Shown: positions 1 to 9,450 of the stretch, piece by piece | Position numbering within the stretch: the first letter of the stretch is position 1 | How the letters are laid out: every line of letters begins with the position of its first letter | The notes under the pieces: model-generated | Seen by the model: the letters and a program-made list of their open reading frames with translations, nothing else | The model's database searches: none | Told to the model about the DNA's origin: nothing | Source: Scedosporium boydii | Lineage: Eukaryota; Ascomycota; Sordariomycetes; Microascales; Microascaceae | Length of the DNA stretch: 23,246 nt | Direction: 5' to 3' | Assembly: GCA_002221725.1 (NCBI GenBank) | Contig: NJFT01000364.1 | Span: 1 to 23,246, forward strand | Translations under genes and position numbers: made by a program

Positions 1-64
1 CTCTCTCGCTCTCTCCCTCTCTCCCTCTCTCCCTCTCTCCCTCTCTCCCTCTCTCCCTCTCTCA
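1..64. repeat. CTCTCTCC octanucleotide minisatellite
   Basis: Eight consecutive 8-bp units of CTCTCTCC fill the first 64 bases, with single-base variants in the first unit (G at position 8) and the last. It is a pure polypyrimidine tract on the + strand. It begins at the window edge, so the true array may be longer. Confidence 0.95.
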
Positions 65-622
65 CGAATAAATGTATATAGATATAGATACCATTGCATA
101 GAGGATCCTCGGCCCTAATATGATTATCAAGATTTCTTTTTTGTTTTCTCCAAGACAATAATCAATATAAGATGCCCAATCTCTCCAGGTCTGCACCTGG
201 ATATTCATACAAATGTGAATTCTGCTTAGCATGGGCTCGCTCTCCTTCAAACACGGCGATTGCCCAGCATCTATATCCGTAGGGCTGGGCAACAAGGAGA
301 CATATTTCCCACGTTTCATCAGAATATTTCTACAAACGAATCCAACCCTGCTCGAGATTATTTACTTGCAGAAAGGATCCCCCGCTGTGGCGCAAATCTG
401 CAAACGCGCCCTGGCCTTTTCATTCGATTACTATTGATCGTGTTGGTTGTACAACATGAGGGACACAAACACGGACGAATATAGAAAACCCGCTGGTTTA
501 CCACGACATTTCGCCCTGTCTTACCCTCATCGCACAAACGCAGCATCACACACCGACAACCATCGCATCTTTTTTTTTTCCCCTTTCTCATATGGTCGTC
601 GGTGCGATTTTGAAAGATCGTG
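65..622 (+). other. Intergenic: upstream region of the F-box gene
   Basis: No convincing gene is seen in this stretch. Short open frames on both strands have no recognisable domain, and the 170-residue frame on the - strand (358-870) runs antisense into the F-box gene. A T/C-rich tract at about 569-590 lies just before the F-box start codon, a common arrangement in filamentous-fungal promoters and 5' leaders. Confidence 0.6.
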
Positions 623-3600
623 ATGCCCCCTAATATCTTCTGCTCCCTCTGTGGAGTTTTACTCTCTCCAAATGTCACCATCGACCCTGTTCCGGACGTC
701 AATACGCTGCCCTGGATGAATCGCGTCCGAGCCGGTGAGTGCCTTTCCCCGCTTCGTAGTAGTGTACTTTTTCGCAATGCCTTTGCTGATGATTCGAAAA
801 TATTAGTCGTGATGGGCACGGGCACAGGCCCAAATCGCAGACCTCCACAGCTCACAAAGACCACTGTCATTGAGGATATAGTTCTGGAGTTCCCCGATGA
901 ATGGGAGGATCACATTGGTACGAGGAACGACTACGAGCTGGTCGACGAACCCATCGAAGAAGCGGAGGATTTCGGCATCCTCGACCCGTATCCATTCCAT
1001 GAAGCCTGCTGGCGGATGCTGGTGTCGAGGACGGTTTTCCGAAAGATGATTGCAAGGGACAAAACTGAACCCCGGGAACTCGTCCGGGCACTCGTTCATC
1101 ACCTCTCTTGTCTCTTCAACGCCCACCAAACGGACGGCTACGGTCTGATGCAAATCGACCACCACTTCGGCGGGGCCTCGCAGTTCCGACGCATCATCGG
1201 ACTGACACAGTATTCTCGAGGGCTTCCCGAGCATCTCAGCTTTCTCGCCGAAGATCCGCTTTCGGAAAACCCCTTGACTCTGTCCGGGCGCTTCCCGAAT
1301 GACCAAGCGACCAAGGATTCGGCCATGCACTGGATGAGCAAGGCGTCGGAAAAGGGAGGCAGCTTCTCCTACGCGACAGATCCCTTCCGTCCCCTGCCTC
1401 TAGATATCATCTACGAGCTGATCACAAGCATGGCCTCAAGCGACGTCTGCAACCTCCGTCTGGCCTCTAGGACCGTAGCTACATTGTGCACCGACCGAAC
1501 CCTGCCTCAGGCCTTTTGGAAGTCTCGGTTCACCCCGGGGTTTGAGATGGAGTTTGTTTTGGCAGGCAGCTCATTGAAGACGTCAAAGCCCAACGTCAAC
1601 TGGGGCGACTTGTACAAGCATCTCCGTGCCCAGAGCAATGCTGGCTGGCTCCGAAATAAGAGGAGAATCTGGCAATGTCTCGACCGCCTCTGCGGAGCTC
1701 TAGATCCTCTCATGGCCCGCAAGAACCTGACCTGGCCTCAGGATGTGTGGGTTATGTCGGGTGATGCTCGGGTTTCTCTGCCCATCGACAGGATGGCTGG
1801 TGAGTTTGTCAACTCGAGGTTCGTGGGCCATTTTGTTGAGGAGCTGCTTCTCTTCCCGGATCCGCTGAGATCGACTCTTCGTATCGCTGCTTCGTTTATA
1901 CGGTGGCCGGCCAACGATCTACTTTGCATTTCGGGCTTCCGTGTGCATTCCAAGTCGGAGGATGGGTCATACGGCCTCGTCGCGGAGGCTGGCGTCTTTA
2001 ACGAGGATCACCAAGAATCCATCGACGTGGAACCCGAGCACCGCATTTGTTGGATCAGAGCGTACTTGGTGGACGACGCCGTGGTTGCCGTCGCATTTTT
2101 CGTTGACCGTAACGAAGAGAACGTCGACGTGACGAGACTCTATCTCGGGGACCCGTCTCTTCCAGAGTACAAAGGGCAGCTTCGTGTTGGCGAGATGGGA
2201 CCGCGGCTAGAAGGGCCGGGCTATTTAAATGGACTGATCGTTCGAACCAATGCAAGTCAGGACCCACGAGCATCTCCCATGCCATGATCCTTCTCGTTTT
2301 TCATTTCCATTGTTTCCTTTGTATCATTAACACTCAAGGCTGACTTCGAATCCAGGTGTGCAAGTGCTCAGCCATCAATGTCGTCGAGCCAGCTCCGCCG
2401 CCTAAGGAGTCAGGCAAGCCGCATTCCCCAATATACACCCCTAGCATCCTCTGGAGACCAGACGAACCCGATGACGTCTGGGTAATCCCCAGGCTACTCG
2501 TGAGGGATGACGATAGTCTGTATATGGGTATTGTCATTCCATACGCAGAACGTCTTCGGATCGAGTTCGGAGGATACCGAGGCCAAAAGCTATCGATGCT
2601 GAACCGCGCATCTTTCTACATGGATCCGAAATCTAACCTCTTCACCGGGTTCGGTTTCTTCTACGATGACGGGTCGGAAGAGTCATGCGGCTCGTACGAA
2701 CTTGACCAGTCGATTCATCCCCGACGGGCACCATCGATCGAGATGTCCTTTTACATCCTCGGTCGCGTCGGGGAGCGGATAACCTGCATAGAAGCTTACG
2801 GATATAAATGTGATGGGAGACGTGAGGAAACGCCATTGAGAGGACTCAGGGTAACGTCCGCCTCAATATCATATACCCTTCGGTATTCCCTTATTCTAGT
2901 GCTTAAGCTGACGCACGGCATCTTTTCCCGTATACCAGGTTCTGACGAATATGGGCCAAGTGAATTGGGTCGGAATGCAGCAAGATCGAGGGAGCTCACC
3001 TATCTCGGCCGGCAACTATGTCCTCGCCATGAGATTTCAGGTTCCACCCGGTGAGATGCTTACCGGGATAGAAGCCGAGTTGAATGTACGATACTTGTTG
3101 GACTTTTCTTGATATACGTACAATATACTAACAAAGGCTTCCAGTCCCGCGAGGATACTATTGGATCGTTAGGGATCACTACTTGTCCATACCCCGATGT
3201 TTTGAGCCAGCCCTATGTCCATCCGGTCAAAACGAGGGCTCTGGCATTTTTGAGGCCATCGCCGCGGGTTGACGCATACATGCTGCGCCAGGGCTGCGGC
3301 ATCACCGGCTCCACGTTGCAGGGCGTACGCCGCATCCGATTTTCCCGAGGCATCAGGAACAGGGCGCGCGGGAATTGTCTGTCCGGATTACTACTCGAGT
3401 TTGGCGAGAATGAGCATCGCCGAATCGTCGGCCAGTGGATGGAGAAGACAGATGATGTCTTCGAGATTGGGAAACGGGACGCCATTGTACACGTGCGTGT
3501 GTGGTATCACCAGCAGGAACATGGCTTCCATCGATATATGATGCCGGACGAGAATAACGGCCGGGTTATGGGACTTGAGCTGACGACTCGGGATGGTGCG

Positions 3601-4539
3601 TCGAAGAGGGTTCTTTGCGGAGATGTGGAGGACACTGTGGTCCTGGACTTCTACACCAACACCATGGAAGAGATTGTAAGTTCTTTTGCTAGTCAAGGTA
3701 GATGTGTTTCTTTCTTTCAAGAAAGAGAAGCTAACAACAAACGCTCGCTCAAGTACGCAATCTCCTGGAGCATCAACGCCTCTTGGGACAGTCTCCACGT
3801 CGTCCGCCGACCCCGACCAAGATACTTCGGGAAACGGCTTGATTTCACTCCTCCGGCATCTTCTCCGCCGTTAAGCGAGCGGCAGAAGCGAGAAGCCCGG
3901 ATCTTTCCCTATACCGAAGTTGACACGAACGGTAACGCGCTGTCAATGACGGGCATTCGTGCCTTCTTCGGGGATAAAGTTATAAACGGCATCGAGTTCG
4001 TCTACGGCAGCGGGAGCAAGGTGGTGAGATCCATCGGGTTGCTTGAAGGCCATTGCGAGTCCGTACAATTGGGGACCGGCGAGTTGTTTGAGAATGTGTA
4101 TACGGAGAAGTATCCGTTTGCATCCCCGGGAACAAACGAACGAGCTGAGGCGATGATACTGGTGGTAAGAACATCCTCACGAACCGTAACAACTGGCAGG
4201 AGGGTGGCAAGCTGACCTAGATCACAACGAAAGATCAAGACCACGTTCGGTTCTCAGAGAGGCCGAGACATCACGCTCCATCACCCAGACACCCCGTACG
4301 TTCGTCTTAGCCACCAGCCTTCCCCGGAAACCGAGAGCGGAGGCGGTGGCGAGGGCAGTGGCCGGAAACGCACTTTACCGATCATTATCTCAACGAAAGC
4401 GCCCCAGGTAAGGTCAGGTGAAACCAACGATTCTACTACAGTCGAAGATGCGAGACTGGGTGGATTCTGGGCGCAGGTTCAACTGGTTCCTAGGTTCAAG
4501 CTCCAGGTCGAGACCGTTCAGAAGATATGTTGTCGTTGA
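623..4539 (+). CDS. F-box protein with long repeated beta-rich C-terminal region (7 predicted exons)
   Basis: Predicted exons are 623-734, 807-2251, 2356-2850, 2939-3085, 3145-3675, 3754-4164 and 4234-4539, giving about 1148 residues. All junction phases match. The N-terminus has a CxxC pair (FCSLCGV). An F-box lies at about residues 230-275 (DPFRPLPLDIIYELI, then NLRLASR and FWKSRF), so the protein is probably a substrate receptor of an SCF ubiquitin ligase. After it come several segments with the same pattern, an aromatic/hydrophobic strand followed by GF/GI-x-F-x-Y/F-x-D/G-GS (for example TGFGFFYDDGS and NGIEFVYGSGS). They resemble jacalin-like or other beta-sandwich repeats and would be the substrate-binding part. 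This layout is common in large F-box families of filamentous ascomycetes. The true start is ATG at 623; a GTG just before it is not used. The last exon boundary (acceptor 4233 or 4239) is the least certain. Target unknown. Confidence 0.82.
2252..2355 (+). other. GC-AG intron (intron 2 of the F-box gene)
   Basis: The upstream frame stops at 2285-2287, so an intron is required. The only donor giving the right phase is GCAAGT at 2252, the classic GC-type donor. A CTGAC branch-point core lies at 2340-2344 and a CCAG acceptor ends at 2355. Both flanking exons are in phase 0. I found no GT donor nearby that restores the frame. Confidence 0.75.
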
Positions 4540-5541
4540 CGGAAGGTGTTTGTTTAGTGGGGATCAACGGATTCTCTTCATCTCACACTTCACCACATCA
4601 GACGAGAGGAATCAAATAGCTGAGAAACAGAACGGAAAGCGAAATAGTTAGGCCTGTTAAGCCATTTATATATCTTCTCCCTAACGGGCAGGATCTTCCT
4701 ATCCAACAATGCAGCCAAACAATGGGACCGTTCCATGTAAAAAAAACACCCGAATAATCAAAACAAACAAATGTTTTTCCCATGATCCGGATCCCCTTTC
4801 TTCTATGCTGCCCTTATCAAATATCATGAAACCCAAACCCCCCAGAGATCTCGCTTGTTTTCGCCGTGCTGTTATGCAGAGTGGAGTTTATGTCCATGTG
4901 AAGGGGGTCTTGTCCGAATTAGTGGATTACAAGCCCGAAAATGAAGATCCCTTTTTTTGGTTTTGCCCTTTGATAGAATTTCCCCCCGAGAGACCTGAAA
5001 AATGAAATACCCCGTTGTTCTTTTTGGTACACCTTCGATAAAACGCCGTTGTCCACCCTTGTAGAAATGTTCTGAGGCCAGAAAACAAACTTTGCGAGAG
5101 ATTCATACAAAGGAAATGGTTATGACACAAGGAAAAGGTATGGAAGGGGAGTAAAATAGGAAACGAAGAGAAAAGAAATCGGGCCGTGCTGCCGAGATGC
5201 TCTATGAGCGTGAAACACAAAACAAACAAGAGTCTAGTCCCTCCCATCGACCAACCCAAAATTATCCCAAACAGAAAAAACAATTGCCTTCTATGCTTCT
5301 TCGACCAGTCCCCCGGGGTATCATATTACAGTCAGATGGGAGAGTCAACAGACTTGACATAGGGAAAAAGAAAGCAACGCAATTGGAAAGAGAAAATAAA
5401 TGGCTAGAGTGAAAGACTGTGTCACAAGTCTCTCGAGCCTTGGGGAGTGGAGCAGCTGGCGATTCACTGCTCAAAAGGCCGTGTTACGGGCCCTGTTTTT
5501 TCTTTTTTTCCTTGTTTTTTCTTTTTTTTTTTTTCTTCTGT
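4540..5541. other. Convergent intergenic region (3' ends of the F-box and PPR genes)
   Basis: About 1 kb between two convergent stop codons. Composition is AT-rich, with homopolymer A and T runs, and only short frames without recognisable domains. It most likely holds the two 3' UTRs. On the PPR-coding strand an A-rich tract (T-rich on +, about 5497-5535) begins within a few bases of the PPR stop codon. Confidence 0.7.
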
Positions 5542-8500
5542 TTAGGCAGCAGCAGCAGCAGCAGCAGTCTCCTCACCACCGCCCAAGAGCTCGAGAACCT
5601 TGTTGACAACGGCGCTGGGGTATCCACGGCTGAGCATCTCGCGGACGACACCTTGGGCATTATCCCTCTCCTCCACGGCGAGAAAAGCCCGGGTCATCGC
5701 CTCGTACGTGCTAGGCTCTCGCTTGTCACGGCCGACGACATCGTAGATGGATCGGGCCTTGACAATGTCCTTCTGCGCAGCCCAACCGTGGATCAGCGTA
5801 TTGGCGATGTAAGGGGTAAGCTCCACTCGCTTCTTGCGCATGAGCGCGAGGATCGGCTCAGAGTCGGCAACACGGTGGTTGGCGACCATGGCCTCGAGCA
5901 GAGCCTGGAAGATGCACGCGCTGGTCGGTACGGATGGGTCCGCCATGACCGAGTCGAACACCTTGCGGGCGCCCTCCAAGTCGTGGAGCACGCAGCCGCG
6001 GGAGTGAATGAGCGAAGCATAATGGACAGGCTCGGGTCGCATACCCGCGGACCGGACCTGTTCTAAGACGGCCTCGGCAGCCTCCATATCCACAGGCTCG
6101 AGAGAGGCATGAGTATCAATCAGGAGCTTGTAGGTGTGCGAGGTGGGCGCAATTCCCTTCGACTTCATCCTCTCGTAGTAGGCGAGGACCTTGGACTTGT
6201 CACGCTTGGTGGTGAGGAAGAACTGCATCATGCTGTTGTAAGGAGCGGGACGAGCCTTGTAGTTGGGCATCGACTCCATCTCCTCGAAGAGGTCCTCGGC
6301 AAGCTTCTCGTCGCTTACCCTGCAGAGGGCGTTGACAATGGTTCCGTAGGTGACCGACGTAGGCTTGACGCCTAGAGCCCTCATCTCGGCGAAGTAGAAG
6401 AGGCAGTCATCGATGCGGCGAGCCTTTCCGAGCTTGCCAATGAGAGCATTGTAGAGGAAGGAGCTAGGCTCGACACCCTCGGCACGGGCACGGTGAAAGA
6501 TCTTGACGGCCTCGGTAGCCTCATCGAAAGTCTTCGTCGACTCCTTGAGGGTGGTGATGTAGAGACCGTAGGTGTTGGCGGTGGGGGTGGCACCCATGCT
6601 AAGAAGCTCCTGGTGGAAAGTCTCGGCCATGGCACGATTGCTGACGCTAAGGCAAGCACCGATCATGGCATCAAGGATGGACGACCAGCCGTAGCGGACA
6701 ACAGCATACTGGGGGAGGAGAGGAACATCGCTCCTAGCCATGGCAAGAATGTCGTTGCAGAGGTCGAACTTGCCCTCGCGAGCGGCAGCTGAGATGAGCT
6801 TGGCGTAGGTGATGTAGCGCGGGTGACGACCGGCCCGGCGGATATTTCGGAATCGGGTGAGGGCTTCGTTGAGACGAGGGCCACGTCGTCCATGAGAGCC
6901 CTCAAGCTCGTCAGAGATCAAAGACGAGCCCTTGAAGTCCGTGTTGTGGGCATAAGGATCGAAGCTGTCGTCGAAGCTGCTGACGGTGGGGGTTGACAAG
7001 TACGGGGAGTTGGTGAAGGGGGCAGGAGACATAGTGGAGAGCGGGGGAGTGATCTCTCGGGGGTCCGAAAGACCCCGGCTTTCCATGAATCGAGCAATGT
7101 AGGCAACACCCTCCTCAATCTCATCCACCAAAGGCATGTCCTTGTGGTTTCCGGCGGCGGCCCGGATCCTGTCGAACATAATCTCGGATTGCGTCAAGCC
7201 CTCCGCAACCTGGCCAGTCAACATGAGTCCGACGGCATACATGACGGTGGGCTCGATGAAGGACTGAGTGGGCACGAGAGCGGGGTTGCTCAAGACATGC
7301 CAGTAGCGGGTAGCCGCAGCGACGTCACCCTCCCGGATGCTGAGAGCGAGAAGAGCGGACGTGGGACCCGTGATCTCAGAGGCGCCGAGAGGAATGTGGG
7401 CGAAAGCAGCAACGGCAGTCGCCTTGTCACCCCGGTCGGCAGCGGCGGTAGCTACACGAGACATGACCCTAGTCTTAGCCTCGTTCTCCACGGAGAGCGC
7501 CCATCGAAGAGCATGCTGATAGATGCCGCGTCGAATGAAGCCGTCAACGAAGCCGCTGGCGACGAGAGCATTGTTGATGTCGGAGACGCCAACGCCATAC
7601 TCCTGGACAATCTTCTTGTAAAACTTCATAGCACCCTCAATCTTGTCAGAAACGATGTAAGCATTAATGACAGCGGCGTAAACCATAGAATCGGCACGAG
7701 CAGCGATGGTGGCCTCGCCCTGGTCGTTGGCGATGGCCAGAGCCCGGTACTCGTTGTAGCACTCGACGGCGCTGATGAGGTCTCCAGCCTTGGCAAAGGC
7801 AGTGATCATGGCGGGGAAGATGGACGCCATCGGGATGGCACCAGTTTCCTCCATGTGCTCAAAGAGTCGAAGCATGTCATCAACACGACCAGCGGTAGCG
7901 CACGCAGTGATGACCTGCGTGTAGGTCTCGGATGAGTAGTATGCGTTCTGGGTGGCAACGGACGAGTCGAAGAGCCTCAAGGCGAGATCGAGCCGATCGT
8001 CCTCGCTGAGAATGGCAAATTCGAGTTCGTGAGAAGCAAACATGAACTTGCCCGCCTCTTCAAAGCCACCGTATCGCATCCTCTTCTCCTCGAGGGACTT
8101 CTTGAGATGAGAAACTTCGAGGGATCGGCTCGCCAGCAGATCGACGAGAATGTTGTAGGTCTCGCTGTCGGGAGAGACCTTGCGGCGGAGCATGTCGGCG
8201 TAGACGTCCAGCGCCTTCGAGACGACCTCGTTCTTCTCCGATGACAGCTGGATGGCGGCCTGCAGGAGAGCATTGTAGGCAGGAGCAATTGGCCTCACAC
8301 CCGCAACAAGCATGGCCTCGAAGACAGGGGGGATCTCCTTGTACCGGCCGCCTTGGGCGAGAGAGAGAAGGTGGTCGGCATAGGTGCGGGCTTGAGGATG
8401 GATCGGGGGCGTGACTGTGCGGGCAATGCTGGCAGGCGTCCTCGACCTATCGGGGGTTCGAGCACGGGAAACCGGGGCAGAGGCAGAAGCAGCAGGTGTT

Positions 8501-9087
8501 GCAATTCGCTCCGCAGTCTCTGGCTCCTCCTCAATGGCCTCAGCGCGCCTTCTCTCCTCGATAGCCTCCTCTAGAGCAGCGTCAATGTGCGCCAGGACAG
8601 CCTGGTCTTCGGGGCTTATGCTACCCTCTCCGGCATTCTGCTCAGTCACTTGGCCGTCGGGGCCAACCTTGACCTCACCTAGAAGAATCGAGGCCGGGGT
8701 AGGCTTCCACTCGATACGCTTCTGGAATTCGAATTGGGTCCATTCCTCGTCAGCACCTTCTTCATCTGCTTCCGCCTCACGCTTCTTCAGGGCCTCGAAG
8801 TAAGCATCGAGGCCTCCGTGACTCAGTGTGCGATCATGGCGCTTGTCGGTGGAGAGGTTGGCAAGAGCCTGCCTCTCTGAGTGGAACGCGGACGCGGCTT
8901 GGGCCTGGAGGGTATGAAGTCTGCTGAAGCGGTGGCTCTGTCGACGAGCAAAGGAGGGACGGTTCTGGGAGTTGAGGAGGTGAGGGTGAGAGACAGCAAC
9001 AACCGATTGGGCGTAGCCGTAGGTAACAGATTTCGTTAATCCGGAGCGGATGAAATTCTGGTACAGCGACGAGTAAGGAGCGGGCAT
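5542..9087 (-). CDS. Mitochondrial pentatricopeptide-repeat protein, CYA5/PET309-like
   Basis: A single uninterrupted frame of 1181 residues. The first ~60 residues are rich in R, S, H and aromatics and nearly free of acids (FARRQSHRFSRLHTL), typical of a mitochondrial targeting sequence. An acidic/charged and then S/T/P-rich linker follows (about 105-230). PPR helical hairpins start at about residue 235 (TYADHLLSLAQ) and recur to near the C-terminus, with typical ends such as GVKPTSVTYGTIVNAL and GIAPTSHTYKLLIDTH. The protein ends in a run of about seven alanines encoded by a GCT repeat. Length, targeting and repeat layout fit the fungal Cya5 family (Neurospora cya-5, related to yeast Pet309), needed for expression of COX1 mRNA in the mitochondrial matrix. 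The PPR family call is secure; the specific orthology is an inference. Long frames on the opposite strand, such as 7144-7935, are shadows of codon bias. Confidence 0.93.
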   Translation of the reverse strand: MPAPYSSLYQNFIRSGLTKSVTYGYAQSVVAVSHPHLLNSQNRPSFARRQSHRFSRLHTLQAQAASAFHSERQALANLSTDKRHDRTLSHGGLDAYFEALKKREAEADEEGADEEWTQFEFQKRIEWKPTPASILLGEVKVGPDGQVTEQNAGEGSISPEDQAVLAHIDAALEEAIEERRRAEAIEEEPETAERIATPAASASAPVSRARTPDRSRTPASIARTVTPPIHPQARTYADHLLSLAQGGRYKEIPPVFEAMLVAGVRPIAPAYNALLQAAIQLSSEKNEVVSKALDVYADMLRRKVSPDSETYNILVDLLASRSLEVSHLKKSLEEKRMRYGGFEEAGKFMFASHELEFAILSEDDRLDLALRLFDSSVATQNAYYSSETYTQVITACATAGRVDDMLRLFEHMEETGAIPMASIFPAMITAFAKAGDLISAVECYNEYRALAIANDQGEATIAARADSMVYAAVINAYIVSDKIEGAMKFYKKIVQEYGVGVSDINNALVASGFVDGFIRRGIYQHALRWALSVENEAKTRVMSRVATAAADRGDKATAVAAFAHIPLGASEITGPTSALLALSIREGDVAAATRYWHVLSNPALVPTQSFIEPTVMYAVGLMLTGQVAEGLTQSEIMFDRIRAAAGNHKDMPLVDEIEEGVAYIARFMESRGLSDPREITPPLSTMSPAPFTNSPYLSTPTVSSFDDSFDPYAHNTDFKGSSLISDELEGSHGRRGPRLNEALTRFRNIRRAGRHPRYITYAKLISAAAREGKFDLCNDILAMARSDVPLLPQYAVVRYGWSSILDAMIGACLSVSNRAMAETFHQELLSMGATPTANTYGLYITTLKESTKTFDEATEAVKIFHRARAEGVEPSSFLYNALIGKLGKARRIDDCLFYFAEMRALGVKPTSVTYGTIVNALCRVSDEKLAEDLFEEMESMPNYKARPAPYNSMMQFFLTTKRDKSKVLAYYERMKSKGIAPTSHTYKLLIDTHASLEPVDMEAAEAVLEQVRSAGMRPEPVHYASLIHSRGCVLHDLEGARKVFDSVMADPSVPTSACIFQALLEAMVANHRVADSEPILALMRKKRVELTPYIANTLIHGWAAQKDIVKARSIYDVVGRDKREPSTYEAMTRAFLAVEERDNAQGVVREMLSRGYPSAVVNKVLELLGGGEETAAAAAAA

Positions 9088-9450
9088 TTAGATGGATGGG
9101 CTACGAGATCTAAGCAAGGCAATCTTAGGTTAGTATGCATATCGTCATACGGGCCAAGCAACGAGGGTGTGTGTGTGTGTGTTTGCGTGTCCGTCTCCAG
9201 CTGAGAGAGATGAGGACCGGTGAGGTGGTGCCACATGAGCTCAATATCCGGCCAGGTAGGGAATATTCGGGGCGGCTAAGGCCAAGAAAGACGGAGCCAG
9301 GAAGCTTGGTGAAACGACTCGACGGAATCGATCGGACGAGCAAGACAATTGAAGCGTCAACTTACATGAAAAGAAGGGTTAAAGCTTGAATGCAGGTTCA
9401 TTTGACAGCAACCCACGCTGTCAAACAAACGCGCTACCTTAGGATGGTAT
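9088..9450 (-). other. Upstream region of the PPR gene
   Basis: Lies 5' of the PPR start codon on the - strand. It holds a (GT)8 dinucleotide run at 9167-9182 and no supportable gene; the small frames on both strands are short and without family features. It probably contains the PPR promoter and 5' leader. Confidence 0.6.
9167..9182. repeat. (GT)8 microsatellite
   Basis: Eight perfect GT dinucleotides, about 80 bases upstream of the PPR start codon and followed by an imperfect GTTTGCGTGTCC tail. Confidence 0.95.

Noticed and set aside
358..870. 170-residue - strand frame over the F-box gene start
   Set aside because: Antisense across the F-box leader, exon 1 and intron 1. No recognisable domain.
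7144..7935. 263-residue + strand frame opposite the PPR gene
   Set aside because: Exact antisense of PPR coding sequence with strong third-base bias, which opens the complementary frame. No domain or start context supports it; the same holds for the other + strand frames inside 5542-9087.
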